From assembly GCA_029251405.1 (NCBI GenBank), contig JAQXDK010000013.1, positions 1 through 64,000 on the forward strand: a stretch of 64,000 bases of DNA, written 5' to 3'. Under the pieces are notes generated by a model. The model had not been told where the DNA came from. It worked only from the letters and a program-made list of their open reading frames with translations, and did not search any database. Below, piece after piece: positions 1-7,033 of the stretch (position 1 is its first letter; each line of letters begins with the position of its first letter). The DNA is from Flavobacteriales bacterium (GTDB lineage: Bacteria; Bacteroidota; Bacteroidia; Flavobacteriales_D; Parvicellaceae). The position numbers were made by a program, and so were the translations under genes.

Positions 1-791
1 CAATCTTGGCCAATTTGACTGGTATATTCAAACTCGAGTTGTACAACTTCTCCTAAAAAAGCCGATAAATCAACTGTTACATTCTGCCAAGGGGCTGAAC
101 TGGATGTTTGTTGTTGCCCAGATAATGTATAAACTGTTGTATAACCTAGGCTACTTGAGCCTACTTTTACATTAAGAGTCCCCATTTTAGCTCCGTAGGC
201 GTGAAAATAAAATGATAGTTCTGAAGAATCAGATGTTGTTAAGTCTATAGCAGGTGAGTACATTGATCCATGGTAGGGTACCGAATGATAGTCCCCAGGA
301 ATTGATGTTTCGTAATAACGATATTTACTTCCAGATTGAGCACCGTTAGGTCCTGTTCCAACACTGGGTGTTGCTCCAGAATGCCTAACCCATTTATCAT
401 ATTGAACGGTAAAACTAAGATTTCCACCCCAATAATTAATAGATTCAAAATCTTCTTCAAATGCTGGAGATGCTGGAAGTTGAGTTAATGTCGGATTAAC
501 CCAAAAGGAAAAAGTAAATTCATTATTTGGAAAAGACAAAAGATCATCGTCATTTACTAAAATATAATCATCAATGCCATCAAAATTGAATGCAGAAGAT
601 GAGTTTCCAAAGCGGTCCTCGGTTAAAACAGCGCCGTTAACGGTTCCATTTAAATTGTTTCCACTTGAATCGTTAGCATTTCCACTGAATGGCCAGTAGC
701 CAACAAGTCCATTGGTGGGTATTTGCGATAGTGATGAGTTGCTAATTACAATTATTACGATTACAAAAAGAAGTTTTAGTTTATAATGCAT
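1..791 (-). CDS. Secreted LamG-like/MAM-domain protein, C-terminal part cut by window edge
   Basis: Reading the minus strand from an ATG at 791 gives 263 uninterrupted codons running off the left edge. The N-terminus has a signal peptide: a basic start (MHYKLK), a long hydrophobic stretch rich in I and V, and cleavage near SLSQ. Next comes the start of a concanavalin/LamG jelly-roll domain (GLVGYWPFSGNANDSSGN, then FDGIDDY and FTFSFWVNPT, about residues 26-105). After only about 80 residues of LamG the sequence changes to a MAM-like domain (FEEDFES, SPAIDL, LSFYFHAYG, WQNVTVDLSAF, VQLEFEY, about residues 112-260). Such surface proteins of Bacteroidota usually end in a T9SS sorting domain, which would lie outside the window. 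It is probably an extracellular adhesin or glycan-binding protein; ligand unknown. Confidence 0.75.
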   Translation of the reverse strand, partial: MHYKLKLLFVIVIIVISNSSLSQIPTNGLVGYWPFSGNANDSSGNNLNGTVNGAVLTEDRFGNSSSAFNFDGIDDYILVNDDDLLSFPNNEFTFSFWVNPTLTQLPASPAFEEDFESINYWGGNLSFTVQYDKWVRHSGATPSVGTGPNGAQSGSKYRYYETSIPGDYHSVPYHGSMYSPAIDLTTSDSSELSFYFHAYGAKMGTLNVKVGSSSLGYTTVYTLSGQQQTSSSAPWQNVTVDLSAFLGEVVQLEFEYTSQIGQD

Positions 792-888
792 TTTGTATTA
801 ATAGATTTAAATCTGAATTATTTTATGGATGAAACAAAAATAGAATTAACATCTAAGATTAAATTTAACAATTGGTAAAAACATCAAA

Positions 889-1094
889 TTATTTATAAGA
901 CGCTCTTATTCTACTCAAGCTTTGTTGAGTAATTCCTAGATAGTATGCAATATGGTGGTTTAAAACATATTTTTCAATTTCAGGATGTTGTTTTAAAAAG
1001 ATTTTGTATCTATCCAATGATGTTAGCTGTAATTGGTTTAAAATTCTTTTTTGTAAGCTGACAAAATTCCGTTCTAAGTTTTTTATTTATGAAC
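889..1094 (-). pseudogene. Decayed Crp/Fnr regulator, C-terminal fragment
   Basis: The minus strand here encodes about 65 residues closely matching the C-terminus of the intact Crp/Fnr gene at 2452-3030: VSLQKRILNQLQLTSLDRY, then KQHPEIEKYVLNHHIAYYLG and ITQQSLSR, ending at a TAA at 889-891. That covers the last dimerisation-helix residues and the helix-turn-helix. An in-frame TAA at 1087-1089 interrupts the reading frame just upstream, at the point matching the HRKNLQRH stretch of the intact copy. Further upstream I cannot align a cNMP-binding domain in any frame. Nucleotide similarity to 2460-2660 is obvious by eye. This is a broken paralogue, probably left by a tandem duplication. Confidence 0.8.
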
Positions 1095-1342
1095 ATGAAA
1101 TTATGTTTTCCTCTTTTTTTCATAAAACTATTTAGCTGGTGATTGAATATATCTCGCAGATATTTTTCTTTTTTGTAACTAATGTATTAGCTAAGCTCAG
1201 TAATATGAGTTTGGTAAGGAAGTGTTATGTTGCTTCGCTTTTGAAGCTACTGAATTATCAGTTTTTGTGTTTCTATTAAAATTTCAGAACAATAGTTATA
1301 ATTAAAAAGCAACTAAAATAGATAAGAGAATGTTATTATAGA
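1095..1342. other. Non-coding stretch between pseudogene and TPR gene
   Basis: No convincing gene. It may contain the fully decayed N-terminal half of the Crp/Fnr fragment. The only structure I see is a weak hairpin, GCTTC/GAAGC with a 6-nt loop at 1232-1247, without a T-tract on either side. The stretch 792-888 on the other side of the pseudogene is AT-rich spacer with nothing recognisable. Confidence 0.5.
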
Positions 1343-2455
1343 TTATTCCCTATCAATTAAAAATTCATCAAACTTTTCTTTAGTACTTGAAAAGGATAGT
1401 TGTTCTCTAAGTTGATACATCTTTTCTGGATTCTCCGAATATTTGTACATATACTTTAGCATTTCAAGCTTATCACTATCCATACTAAAAACAGTGATCA
1501 TTTTTTTAAACTGATCTATAGATAAACAATTTTTTGAAATTTGATTTTTAGCCATTTCTTTTTTGTCATCTGAAAATGATTTTGCTTCAACTGTATTCAT
1601 AATATGAAGGAATTTAGATTCTTCCGTAATACATGGAACATCTATAACTTCAACTATTTCAATTTCTTCTACTTTTTCTTGCTCTTTTTTTGATTCTTCC
1701 ATTCTTCTACTAGCTTCCTTTATTCGGTTATAAGCAGTTTGATCTCCTGCTTTTAGAGGCATTGCTTTTTCATAAGAGATTATAGCTTCATTAAACAGAT
1801 TGTATGCAAGTAAATGATCTCCTTGTTGTATTAATGATTCATGTCTAATATTATTCTCTTTTTTTTCATTATTTATTTTGGAAAATTCACTTTGCCATTT
1901 AACAGCATCTTTAATTTTAATGTTTGGTAAAGTATTTTCAGGTTTTAATTCCATAGCCTGCTGATATGTTTTTATTGCATCCTCAAATTTATTTACTGTT
2001 AAAAACATATCTCCTTTGTCAATTAGAAGATCAAACTTATTGTTTTCGTCTTTTTCAACATTTAATTTTTGATTGTTCTGAAAAGTTAACAGTTCGTCCT
2101 TGGCCTCAGTATCTCTAAAAAGTTTTATGGCATTAGAAAAAGACGAAAATGAGTCATAAATATTAATGAAGTTATTTTTATCAATAATATTTGGATATGC
2201 TGCAGAACATAATTTATATTTTTCTTGATCATTATTTAAATAAAAACAAGCATCCTGAAGTTGCTTGGTCGTTGCATGCGTATTGGAAAAATATTTTAGA
2301 GCATTGTTAAACCTTGCTTGTTGATTGTTGGTTGTTTGTATGGTTATAATCGTATTTGAAAACACGTCTGTATTGGACCATGAAATATTTTGGGCACAAA
2401 AATCTTGTACAAAAGTTATAGCAAAAAGTATAATTGTAATTTTTATTTTCTTCAT
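1343..2455 (-). CDS. Exported TPR protein with DUF4476-like domains
   Basis: 370 aa. A signal peptide (MKKIKITIILFAITFVQ, cleavage around FCAQ) sends it to the periplasm or surface. Residues about 50-120 resemble a DUF4476 unit (ACFYLNNDQEKYKLCSAAYP, FINIYDSFSSFSNAIKLF). Two TPR-type helical hairpins follow, near 143-186 (GDMFLTVNKFEDAIKTYQQA) and 206-255 (GDHLLAYNLFNEAIISYEKA), then an acidic linker. A second, canonical DUF4476 unit ends the protein (about 285-368; CLSIDQFKKMITVFSMDSDK, LREQLSFSSTKEKFDEFL). DUF4476 is of unknown function and common in Bacteroidota. The ATG overlaps the stop of the Crp/Fnr gene upstream (ATGA), so the two are translationally coupled and this is a probable partner or target of that regulator. 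Confidence 0.8.
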   Translation of the reverse strand: MKKIKITIILFAITFVQDFCAQNISWSNTDVFSNTIITIQTTNNQQARFNNALKYFSNTHATTKQLQDACFYLNNDQEKYKLCSAAYPNIIDKNNFINIYDSFSSFSNAIKLFRDTEAKDELLTFQNNQKLNVEKDENNKFDLLIDKGDMFLTVNKFEDAIKTYQQAMELKPENTLPNIKIKDAVKWQSEFSKINNEKKENNIRHESLIQQGDHLLAYNLFNEAIISYEKAMPLKAGDQTAYNRIKEASRRMEESKKEQEKVEEIEIVEVIDVPCITEESKFLHIMNTVEAKSFSDDKKEMAKNQISKNCLSIDQFKKMITVFSMDSDKLEMLKYMYKYSENPEKMYQLREQLSFSSTKEKFDEFLIDRE

Positions 2456-3030
2456 TTTTTTATTTTTTCTGATCTCAGTCTACTTAGACTCTGTTGGGTA
2501 ATCCCTAAATAAGATGCAATATGATAATTTAAAGCATATTTTTCTATGTTAGGATATTGTTTTAGAAATAAAAGATATCTATCTAATGAAGAGAGTTGAA
2601 GCTGATTTAATATTCTTGTCTGTAAGCTAACAATGTGACGTTGTAAGTTTTTTCTATGAAGAGATTCTAATTCTGAGAACCTAGAAAAAATATTTTCAAG
2701 ACCGTCTTCTATTGACGATTCTATAACAATAGAGTCAGTTACACATTCTACTACTTGAGAAGCTTTTGCATTATTGAAAATAGCTATATAATCACTAATC
2801 CAATTATCTTTTAGAGCAAATTGAAGTGTATGCTCTTTACCTTTATTATCGAAGACAAATGACCTGAGACATCCTTCTACTACAAAATAGGTCTTTGTAA
2901 CTGATTGATTTTCTAAAATTAATGTGCTTCCCTTTGTATAATTTCTAACTCTACAAACAGACTTTGTAAATTCTTTAGCTTCTTTACTTAAAGCTATCCT
3001 CTTAGAAATGTAATTGAATAATTGCTTCAT
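2452..3030 (-). CDS. Crp/Fnr family transcriptional regulator
   Basis: 192 aa from the ATG at 3030; a GTG at 3054 would add eight residues but has no better context. The N-terminal half is a cNMP-binding-type beta-roll (KGSTLILENQSVTKTYFVVE, GCLRSFVFDNKGKEHTLQFA). It is followed by the long dimerisation helix (LESLHRKNLQRHIVSLQTRI) and a C-terminal helix-turn-helix (YHIASYLGITQQSLSRLRSE). The length is normal for the short Bacteroidota Crp/Fnr type. I see no cysteine cluster for an Fe-S centre, so an Fnr-like oxygen sensor is unlikely. It overlaps the TPR/DUF4476 gene by 4 nt. A decayed copy of its C-terminus lies at 889-1094. Effector and regulon are unknown. Confidence 0.88.
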   Translation of the reverse strand: MKQLFNYISKRIALSKEAKEFTKSVCRVRNYTKGSTLILENQSVTKTYFVVEGCLRSFVFDNKGKEHTLQFALKDNWISDYIAIFNNAKASQVVECVTDSIVIESSIEDGLENIFSRFSELESLHRKNLQRHIVSLQTRILNQLQLSSLDRYLLFLKQYPNIEKYALNYHIASYLGITQQSLSRLRSEKIKK

Positions 3031-3235
3031 AAAATTAAAGTCTAAATTAAACACTAAAATAAATACTAAACAACAGATATAGAGTTAATATTTTATAATT
3101 TGTTGAATTTTTATAATCAATATATTTAATTCAAAGATTTAGCAATTTAATTATTGATTAGTAATTCCAAATCAAATCATTAAATTTTGGTGGAATAGTT
3201 ATAATATATTTTACATTTAATAATATTTTGTAATA

Positions 3236-3844
3236 ATGATCAAAAAACTTTTTTTACTCAAACTTCTTATTTTTCAAATCATATTTATTTCTTGTCAAAA
3301 ACATCAAATTAAATGGGTAAAAGAAGATTATACTAAATATAATCATAATACTTTTAAAAAAATAGATCAAATTTATGATACAATTAACACAGAAAATATT
3401 AATTATAAATTGTTAAATGCTGCTATTTTTTACTTGACAAATAAGCAGAGAGTTAAGTACAAAAGAAAACCTTTTATTTATTCTGCTTCTTTAGAAAAGG
3501 CTGCTCAAGAACATTCTCAAGACATGGTTAAATACAATTTTTATTCTCACACCAGCAAAGTGAAAGGAAAGAAAACCATGTCTAATAGACTAAATTTAGT
3601 TGGAATTTCTAATGCCTACATGGCAGAAAATATAAATAATTTCCCTACCCTTAATCCCACATATTTTAATGTTGCAAAGGGTTTGGTTGATGGTTGGATG
3701 AATTCTAAAGGACATAAAGCAAATATTTTGAATAAAGAATATGTTTATTTGGGCTGCGGAACTTTTTACTATTACGATAGTAAATGGCCAAATTATTTCA
3801 ATTTAAAATCCACACAAAATTTTTCTTCTAAAATGGGAGAATAA
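3236..3844 (+). CDS. CAP/SCP-domain lipoprotein
   Basis: 202 aa. The N-terminus is a lipoprotein signal with lipobox FIS-C at Cys20, so it should be membrane-anchored. Residues about 58-195 form a CAP (SCP/PR-1-like) domain: an alpha helix with NAAIFYLTNKQRVKYKRKP, then AAQEHSQDMVKYNFYSHTS carrying the first conserved His, MAENIN carrying the conserved Glu, GLVDGWMNSKGHKANILN with the second His, and LGCGTFYYY. This is the bacterial YkwD-like arrangement of the His/Glu/His cavity. Bacterial CAP proteins have no uniformly established activity. It is a single gene, with no operon partner overlapping it. Confidence 0.88.
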   Translation: MIKKLFLLKLLIFQIIFISCQKHQIKWVKEDYTKYNHNTFKKIDQIYDTINTENINYKLLNAAIFYLTNKQRVKYKRKPFIYSASLEKAAQEHSQDMVKYNFYSHTSKVKGKKTMSNRLNLVGISNAYMAENINNFPTLNPTYFNVAKGLVDGWMNSKGHKANILNKEYVYLGCGTFYYYDSKWPNYFNLKSTQNFSSKMGE

Positions 3845-3904
3845 TTTTAATCTTTTTTTTCAAAGTACCTATATCTATTCAGTAAGTTTTAATTAAGTTT
3901 AAAT

Positions 3905-4618
3905 ATGATTTTAAAACAAATTTTAATAGATGACATAAAAATTAATTTTAAAAAAAGTAATAGAGCCAAAAACATTTCAATTAGAATTAAATCTAAAGAC
4001 GGTGTAACAGTAATCATACCAAGATTATCATCCATTAAAACCGCTGAAAAATTTGTGCATCAAAAATTAAATTGGATTAAAAAACATTATGAAAAAATCC
4101 AAAAATCTCTAGCATCAAACACTGTATTTGATACAAACACCAATTATTCAACCAAATTTCATTTAGTGAAAATTACATTGTCCTCTAACATGTTTTCGTT
4201 CAACATGACCAATGAAGTAGTGAATATAAATTTCCCATTAAAAACCATGCTCCACTCAGAAGAAGTTCAAAATAAAATACAAACCCTTATTATTGATGTT
4301 TACAGATACGAAGCAAAAAAATATTTACCAAAACAAACACAACTTTTAGCTAATCGAACCAATCTTAAATTTCAAAATATTTCTGTTAGAAACACCAAAA
4401 CCAGATGGGGGAGTTGTTCCTATAATAACAATATAAGTTTATCGTTACACTTAATGAGACTTCCTAATCATCTTATAGACTATGTCATATTTCATGAATT
4501 AGCTCATACACTGGTCAAGAATCACAGTCATGAATTTTGGAATACGCTTGAGAGTTTATGTCCAGACTCTAAAAAACTAGACAAAGAATTAAAGAACTAT
4601 GACCTTGAAATTTTTTAA
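3905..4618 (+). CDS. YgjP-like (DUF45/WLM) metallopeptidase-fold protein
   Basis: 237 aa, standard for the YgjP/DUF45 family. The N-terminal half has the family's SNRAKNISIRIKSKDGVTVIIP beta-strand region. The C-terminal half carries NTKTRWGSCSYNNNISL and the zinc site HELAH at 197-201 followed by NHS at 206-208, so His197, His201 and His207 are the predicted metal ligands with Glu198 as general base. It is probably cytoplasmic, with no signal peptide. E. coli YgjP has been reported to hydrolyse UTP, but the substrate here cannot be told from sequence. It converges on mgsA with a shared 4-nt TTAA stop overlap. Confidence 0.87.
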   Translation: MILKQILIDDIKINFKKSNRAKNISIRIKSKDGVTVIIPRLSSIKTAEKFVHQKLNWIKKHYEKIQKSLASNTVFDTNTNYSTKFHLVKITLSSNMFSFNMTNEVVNINFPLKTMLHSEEVQNKIQTLIIDVYRYEAKKYLPKQTQLLANRTNLKFQNISVRNTKTRWGSCSYNNNISLSLHLMRLPNHLIDYVIFHELAHTLVKNHSHEFWNTLESLCPDSKKLDKELKNYDLEIF

Positions 4619-4986
4619 TTGGAATAATATCCTTTTAGTAGAAGTCCAGCACTTGAAGGGTTAGTAGCCAAAGGAACATCATGAACATCACAAAGTCTCA
4701 TAAGCATAGATATATCTGGTTCGTGAGGATGTTTTTCTAATGGGTCTCGAAAGAAAATAACCATATTACAACTCCCGTCTGCTACTCTAGAAGCAATTTG
4801 TGCATCACCTCCTAATGGACCTGAGAGTAGAGGAGTGACCTCAAAACCTGCTTTTGAAACTTTTTTGCCTGTTGTTCCTGTAGAAATTAGTTGAATTTCG
4901 TTTTTATGAAGTACGTCAGCTTGTTCATTTAAAAACTGAACCATCTCAGCTTTTTTACCGTCATGTGCTATAATTGCTATTACCAT
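4615..4986 (-). CDS. mgsA: Methylglyoxal synthase
   Basis: 123 aa, the compact form of the family. It converts dihydroxyacetone phosphate to methylglyoxal and phosphate, a glycolytic overflow bypass in the cytoplasm. Visible motifs are IIAHDGKK at the N-terminus, LISTGTTGKK for phosphate binding, LSGPLGGDAQ containing the catalytic Asp, and FFRDPLEKHPHEPD containing the conserved His and second Asp of the active site. The C-terminal extension of the E. coli enzyme is missing, leaving only NPSSAGLLLKGYYSN after the last core strand. It is a monocistronic minus-strand gene. Confidence 0.95.
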   Translation of the reverse strand: MVIAIIAHDGKKAEMVQFLNEQADVLHKNEIQLISTGTTGKKVSKAGFEVTPLLSGPLGGDAQIASRVADGSCNMVIFFRDPLEKHPHEPDISMLMRLCDVHDVPLATNPSSAGLLLKGYYSN

Positions 4987-5057
4987 TTACATCTATTTAT
5001 AATTCATAAAATTAATATTCTTATCGAATAATAATTTAAAATAAATGTTAACTAATA

Positions 5058-5666
5058 CTAAATAATACCTGCTCCTTGACGAATTATTTGAGGTTCGTTT
5101 TTAGTACAATCTATAACAGTAGAAGCAACATTTTTTCCATAACCACAATCAATAACAGCATCTACATCATTTTCGTAATTTTCAAAAATTATTTTAGGGT
5201 CAGTTGTGTATTCGACTATTTCATCCTGATCATTAACACTTGAACAAATTAGTGGATGACTAATTTCTTGTGCTAATTTTTTTATAAAATTATGATCGGG
5301 CACTCTTATACCAACTTCTTTTTTATTAGTACCAAATACTTTTGAAACAGAATTTGTTGCGTTTAATATAAATGTGAATGGTCCTGGAAGACTGTTTTTC
5401 ATCAACCTAAAAATATTTCTGTCAATAGATTTTGTGTAAGTTGATATATCTCCTAAATCTTTACAAATCAATGAGAAGTTAGCTTTTTTAAGCTTGACGT
5501 TCTTAATTTTAGCCAGTCTATTAATTGCCTTTTTACTTTTTATACTAGCTGCAAATGTATAAATGGTGTCAGTAGGAATTACAATTAATCCGTCATTTTC
5601 AAGAATATTTTTGATTTTAAGAATTTTTCTTAAGTCAGGATTTTCTGAAACAACTTCAATAATCAT
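5058..5666 (-). CDS. YciO-like Sua5/YrdC-family protein
   Basis: 202 aa of the Sua5/YrdC/YciO fold. The nucleotide/threonine pocket begins with IVIPTDTIYTF, and the KxR-type loop is present in altered form (KIKNVKLKKANFSLICKD). LPGPFTFILNAT and GIRVPDHNF fit the family. The SxxAN signature of true TsaC/Sua5 enzymes reads SSVND here, which places the protein closer to YciO than to the t6A-forming enzyme. A more canonical TsaC copy lies at 21150-21731, so this one may have a different, unidentified role. It lies 6 nt downstream of the transaldolase gene and is surely co-transcribed with it. Confidence 0.82.
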   Translation of the reverse strand: MIIEVVSENPDLRKILKIKNILENDGLIVIPTDTIYTFAASIKSKKAINRLAKIKNVKLKKANFSLICKDLGDISTYTKSIDRNIFRLMKNSLPGPFTFILNATNSVSKVFGTNKKEVGIRVPDHNFIKKLAQEISHPLICSSVNDQDEIVEYTTDPKIIFENYENDVDAVIDCGYGKNVASTVIDCTKNEPQIIRQGAGII

Positions 5667-5672
5667 GATTGT

Positions 5673-6329
5673 TTACCCATTGACTTTCTTGAAATCGGCT
5701 AAAAATTTAGCCAATCCAATGTCGGTGAGTGGATGGTTTAGTAGAGCAGTAATGGCACTTAATGGTCCAGTCATTACATCTGCTCCAATTTCAGCACATT
5801 GAATGATGTGCATTGGATGTCTTACAGATGCAGCAAGAATTTCAGTATCAAACATGTAATTATCATAGATATCTCTTATTTGTGCAATTAAATCCATTCC
5901 ATCAGTGCTAACATCGTCTAATCTTCCTATAAAAGGGGAAACATAAGTGGCACCTGCTTTAGCTGCTAAAAGAGCTTGTCCCGCAGAAAAAATCAATGTG
6001 CAATTAGTTTTTATTCCATTATCAGAAAAATATTTTATGGCCTTTATTCCATCCTTAATTATAGGTACTTTTACAACAATATTAGAATGTAGTTTTGCCA
6101 AAGCTTCACCTTCTCTTATCATACCTTCAAAGTCAGTTGATATGACTTCTGCACTTACATCTCCATCGACAATTTCACAAATCTTTTTATAGTGATTAAT
6201 GATATTTTCGTTTCCAGAAATACCTTCCTTAGCCATAAGTGAGGGATTGGTTGTTACTCCGTCAAGAATACCTAAGTCTTGAGCCTCTTGAATCATTTCT
6301 AAATTTGCTGTATCTATAAAAAATTTCAT
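5673..6329 (-). CDS. fsa: Transaldolase / fructose-6-phosphate aldolase (small TalC/MipB type)
   Basis: 218 aa, the length of the short single-domain transaldolase family. It is a TIM barrel with [11 protein letters not shown] on strand 1, [14 protein letters not shown] on strand 2, the Schiff-base lysine in IVVKVPI (Lys87), [19 protein letters not shown] and SPFIGRLDD. The phosphate-binding end is GADVMTGP. It would exchange dihydroxyacetone units between sugar phosphates in the non-oxidative pentose phosphate pathway. Sequence alone does not separate transaldolase from F6P aldolase activity. The transketolase partner is the split enzyme at 47913-51114. It is first in an operon with the YciO-like gene. 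Confidence 0.93.
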   Translation of the reverse strand: MKFFIDTANLEMIQEAQDLGILDGVTTNPSLMAKEGISGNENIINHYKKICEIVDGDVSAEVISTDFEGMIREGEALAKLHSNIVVKVPIIKDGIKAIKYFSDNGIKTNCTLIFSAGQALLAAKAGATYVSPFIGRLDDVSTDGMDLIAQIRDIYDNYMFDTEILAASVRHPMHIIQCAEIGADVMTGPLSAITALLNHPLTDIGLAKFLADFKKVNG

Positions 6330-6410
6330 TTTAAATATTTGTTTTAATTTTCGTGAAAATAATGATATTTAAAAAGTTCTCTCTATAATTTTGTTAGTAG
6401 TTGCTAACAA

Positions 6411-6893
6411 TTAATTAGAATAAAGAACGCATTCACATTGACATGTGTTTTTAAACTGAATACATTGGAAGGACTTATTGCATTCTTCTTTCCATATTTT
6501 GCCCAAATTTTCTACTTTTTTTAGTCCAAATTTCAGATTTAGATTATTTGCAGGAATTTGATTATCAACTTTCCATGCATAAGCAACTAATTTATCTTTA
6601 GGATTTACAATGTTTTTAAAGAAATACTCAAGAAACAAAGTTCCAATTTTTTTTCTCTGCCATTTATTATCTACTGCAATACAATCAATAACAGTTTTAT
6701 TTTTACTTATTATGTAAGTGAAAAAACCAACAATTTCATCTTCATTTAAAGCAATTACTATGATAAGATTTTTTTCTAGAAAATAATTCTTAGAATGATA
6801 ATGAATTCCAAATAAGTTGTTAGAAATATGTAGACATTGGGATATTTCAATGTCGTTAATTAACTTTTTTTCTTCTATCCTAATTGGATTCAC
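6411..6893 (-). CDS. GNAT-family N-acetyltransferase
   Basis: About 160 aa. The acetyl-CoA signature is visible: IALNEDEIVGFFTY (strand 4), then DCIAVDNKWQRKKIGTLFLE, the beta-4/P-loop/alpha-3 motif A, and NNLNLKFGLKKVENLG near the end. The tail is cysteine-rich (CNKSFQC, TCQCEC), hinting at metal binding or a structural role. No ATG exists at the N-terminus. I chose the GTG at 6893 because the alternative TTG at 6908 lies inside the T-tract of the SRP RNA terminator. Substrate unknown. Transcription probably starts separately or by read-through from the SRP RNA. Confidence 0.75.
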   Translation of the reverse strand: MNPIRIEEKKLINDIEISQCLHISNNLFGIHYHSKNYFLEKNLIIVIALNEDEIVGFFTYIISKNKTVIDCIAVDNKWQRKKIGTLFLEYFFKNIVNPKDKLVAYAWKVDNQIPANNLNLKFGLKKVENLGKIWKEECNKSFQCIQFKNTCQCECVLYSN

Positions 6894-6906
6894 AAATAAA
6901 AGATAC

Positions 6907-6920
6907 AAAAAAAGGGCAAG
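6907..6920 (-). terminator. SRP RNA intrinsic terminator
   Basis: On the minus strand the closing helix strand CUUGCCC at 6920-6914 is followed at once by seven U residues (6913-6907). The terminal helix of the RNA itself, pairing with GGGCAAG at 7009-7003, therefore doubles as the terminator stem. Confidence 0.7.
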
Positions 6921-7009
6921 CTACTCATATCGCACCGCTACAACCGTTTACCCTTGCTATGTTCCCATCCTGGGGGATTCAACAGGAGCTGGTCGTATGA
7001 GACTTGCCC
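6914..7009 (-). ncRNA. ffs: Small signal recognition particle RNA (4.5S-like)
   Basis: A 96-nt minus-strand RNA. Its ends pair as GGGCAAG (7009-7003) with CUUGCCC (6920-6914), and the stem continues with UCUCAUACG against CGAUAUGAG. The apical half carries the SRP helix-8 signature: CCCCCAGGA, a GGAA-containing loop (UGGGAACA), then UAGCAAGGG, matching the Ffh-binding symmetric and asymmetric internal loops (CAGG...AGCA). It is the scaffold of SRP with Ffh for co-translational membrane targeting. A perfect -7 box precedes it by 4 nt and a T-tract follows. I recognised this from conserved motifs; no covariance model was run. Confidence 0.88.
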
Positions 7010-7013
7010 ACTG

Positions 7014-7021
7014 CAAATGTA
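7014..7021 (-). promoter_or_regulatory. -7 promoter element of the SRP RNA
   Basis: TACATTTG on the minus strand matches the Bacteroidota TAnnTTTG consensus exactly and ends 4 nt before the predicted RNA 5' end at 7009. The -33 region is weak (TTT about 22 nt further upstream). It lies in the short gap before the end of the dihydroorotase-like gene. Confidence 0.7.
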
Positions 7022-7033
7022 AAATATTATTTA

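Noticed and set aside
245-460. 71-codon minus-strand frame starting MKKILNLLIIG, looking like a signal peptide
   Set aside because: It is another frame of the large LamG/MAM coding region, which reads through without a stop from 791 to the edge.
1060-1190. Alternative frame reading EKYLRDIFNHQLNSF then MKKRGKHNFMFINKKL upstream of the Crp fragment
   Set aside because: It overlaps the clearly homologous Crp/Fnr frame out of phase and matches nothing I recognise, so I take it as decay noise.
1232-1247. Hairpin GCTTC/GAAGC in the spacer
   Set aside because: Short stem, no U-tract, no gene ending at a sensible distance; not supportable as a terminator.
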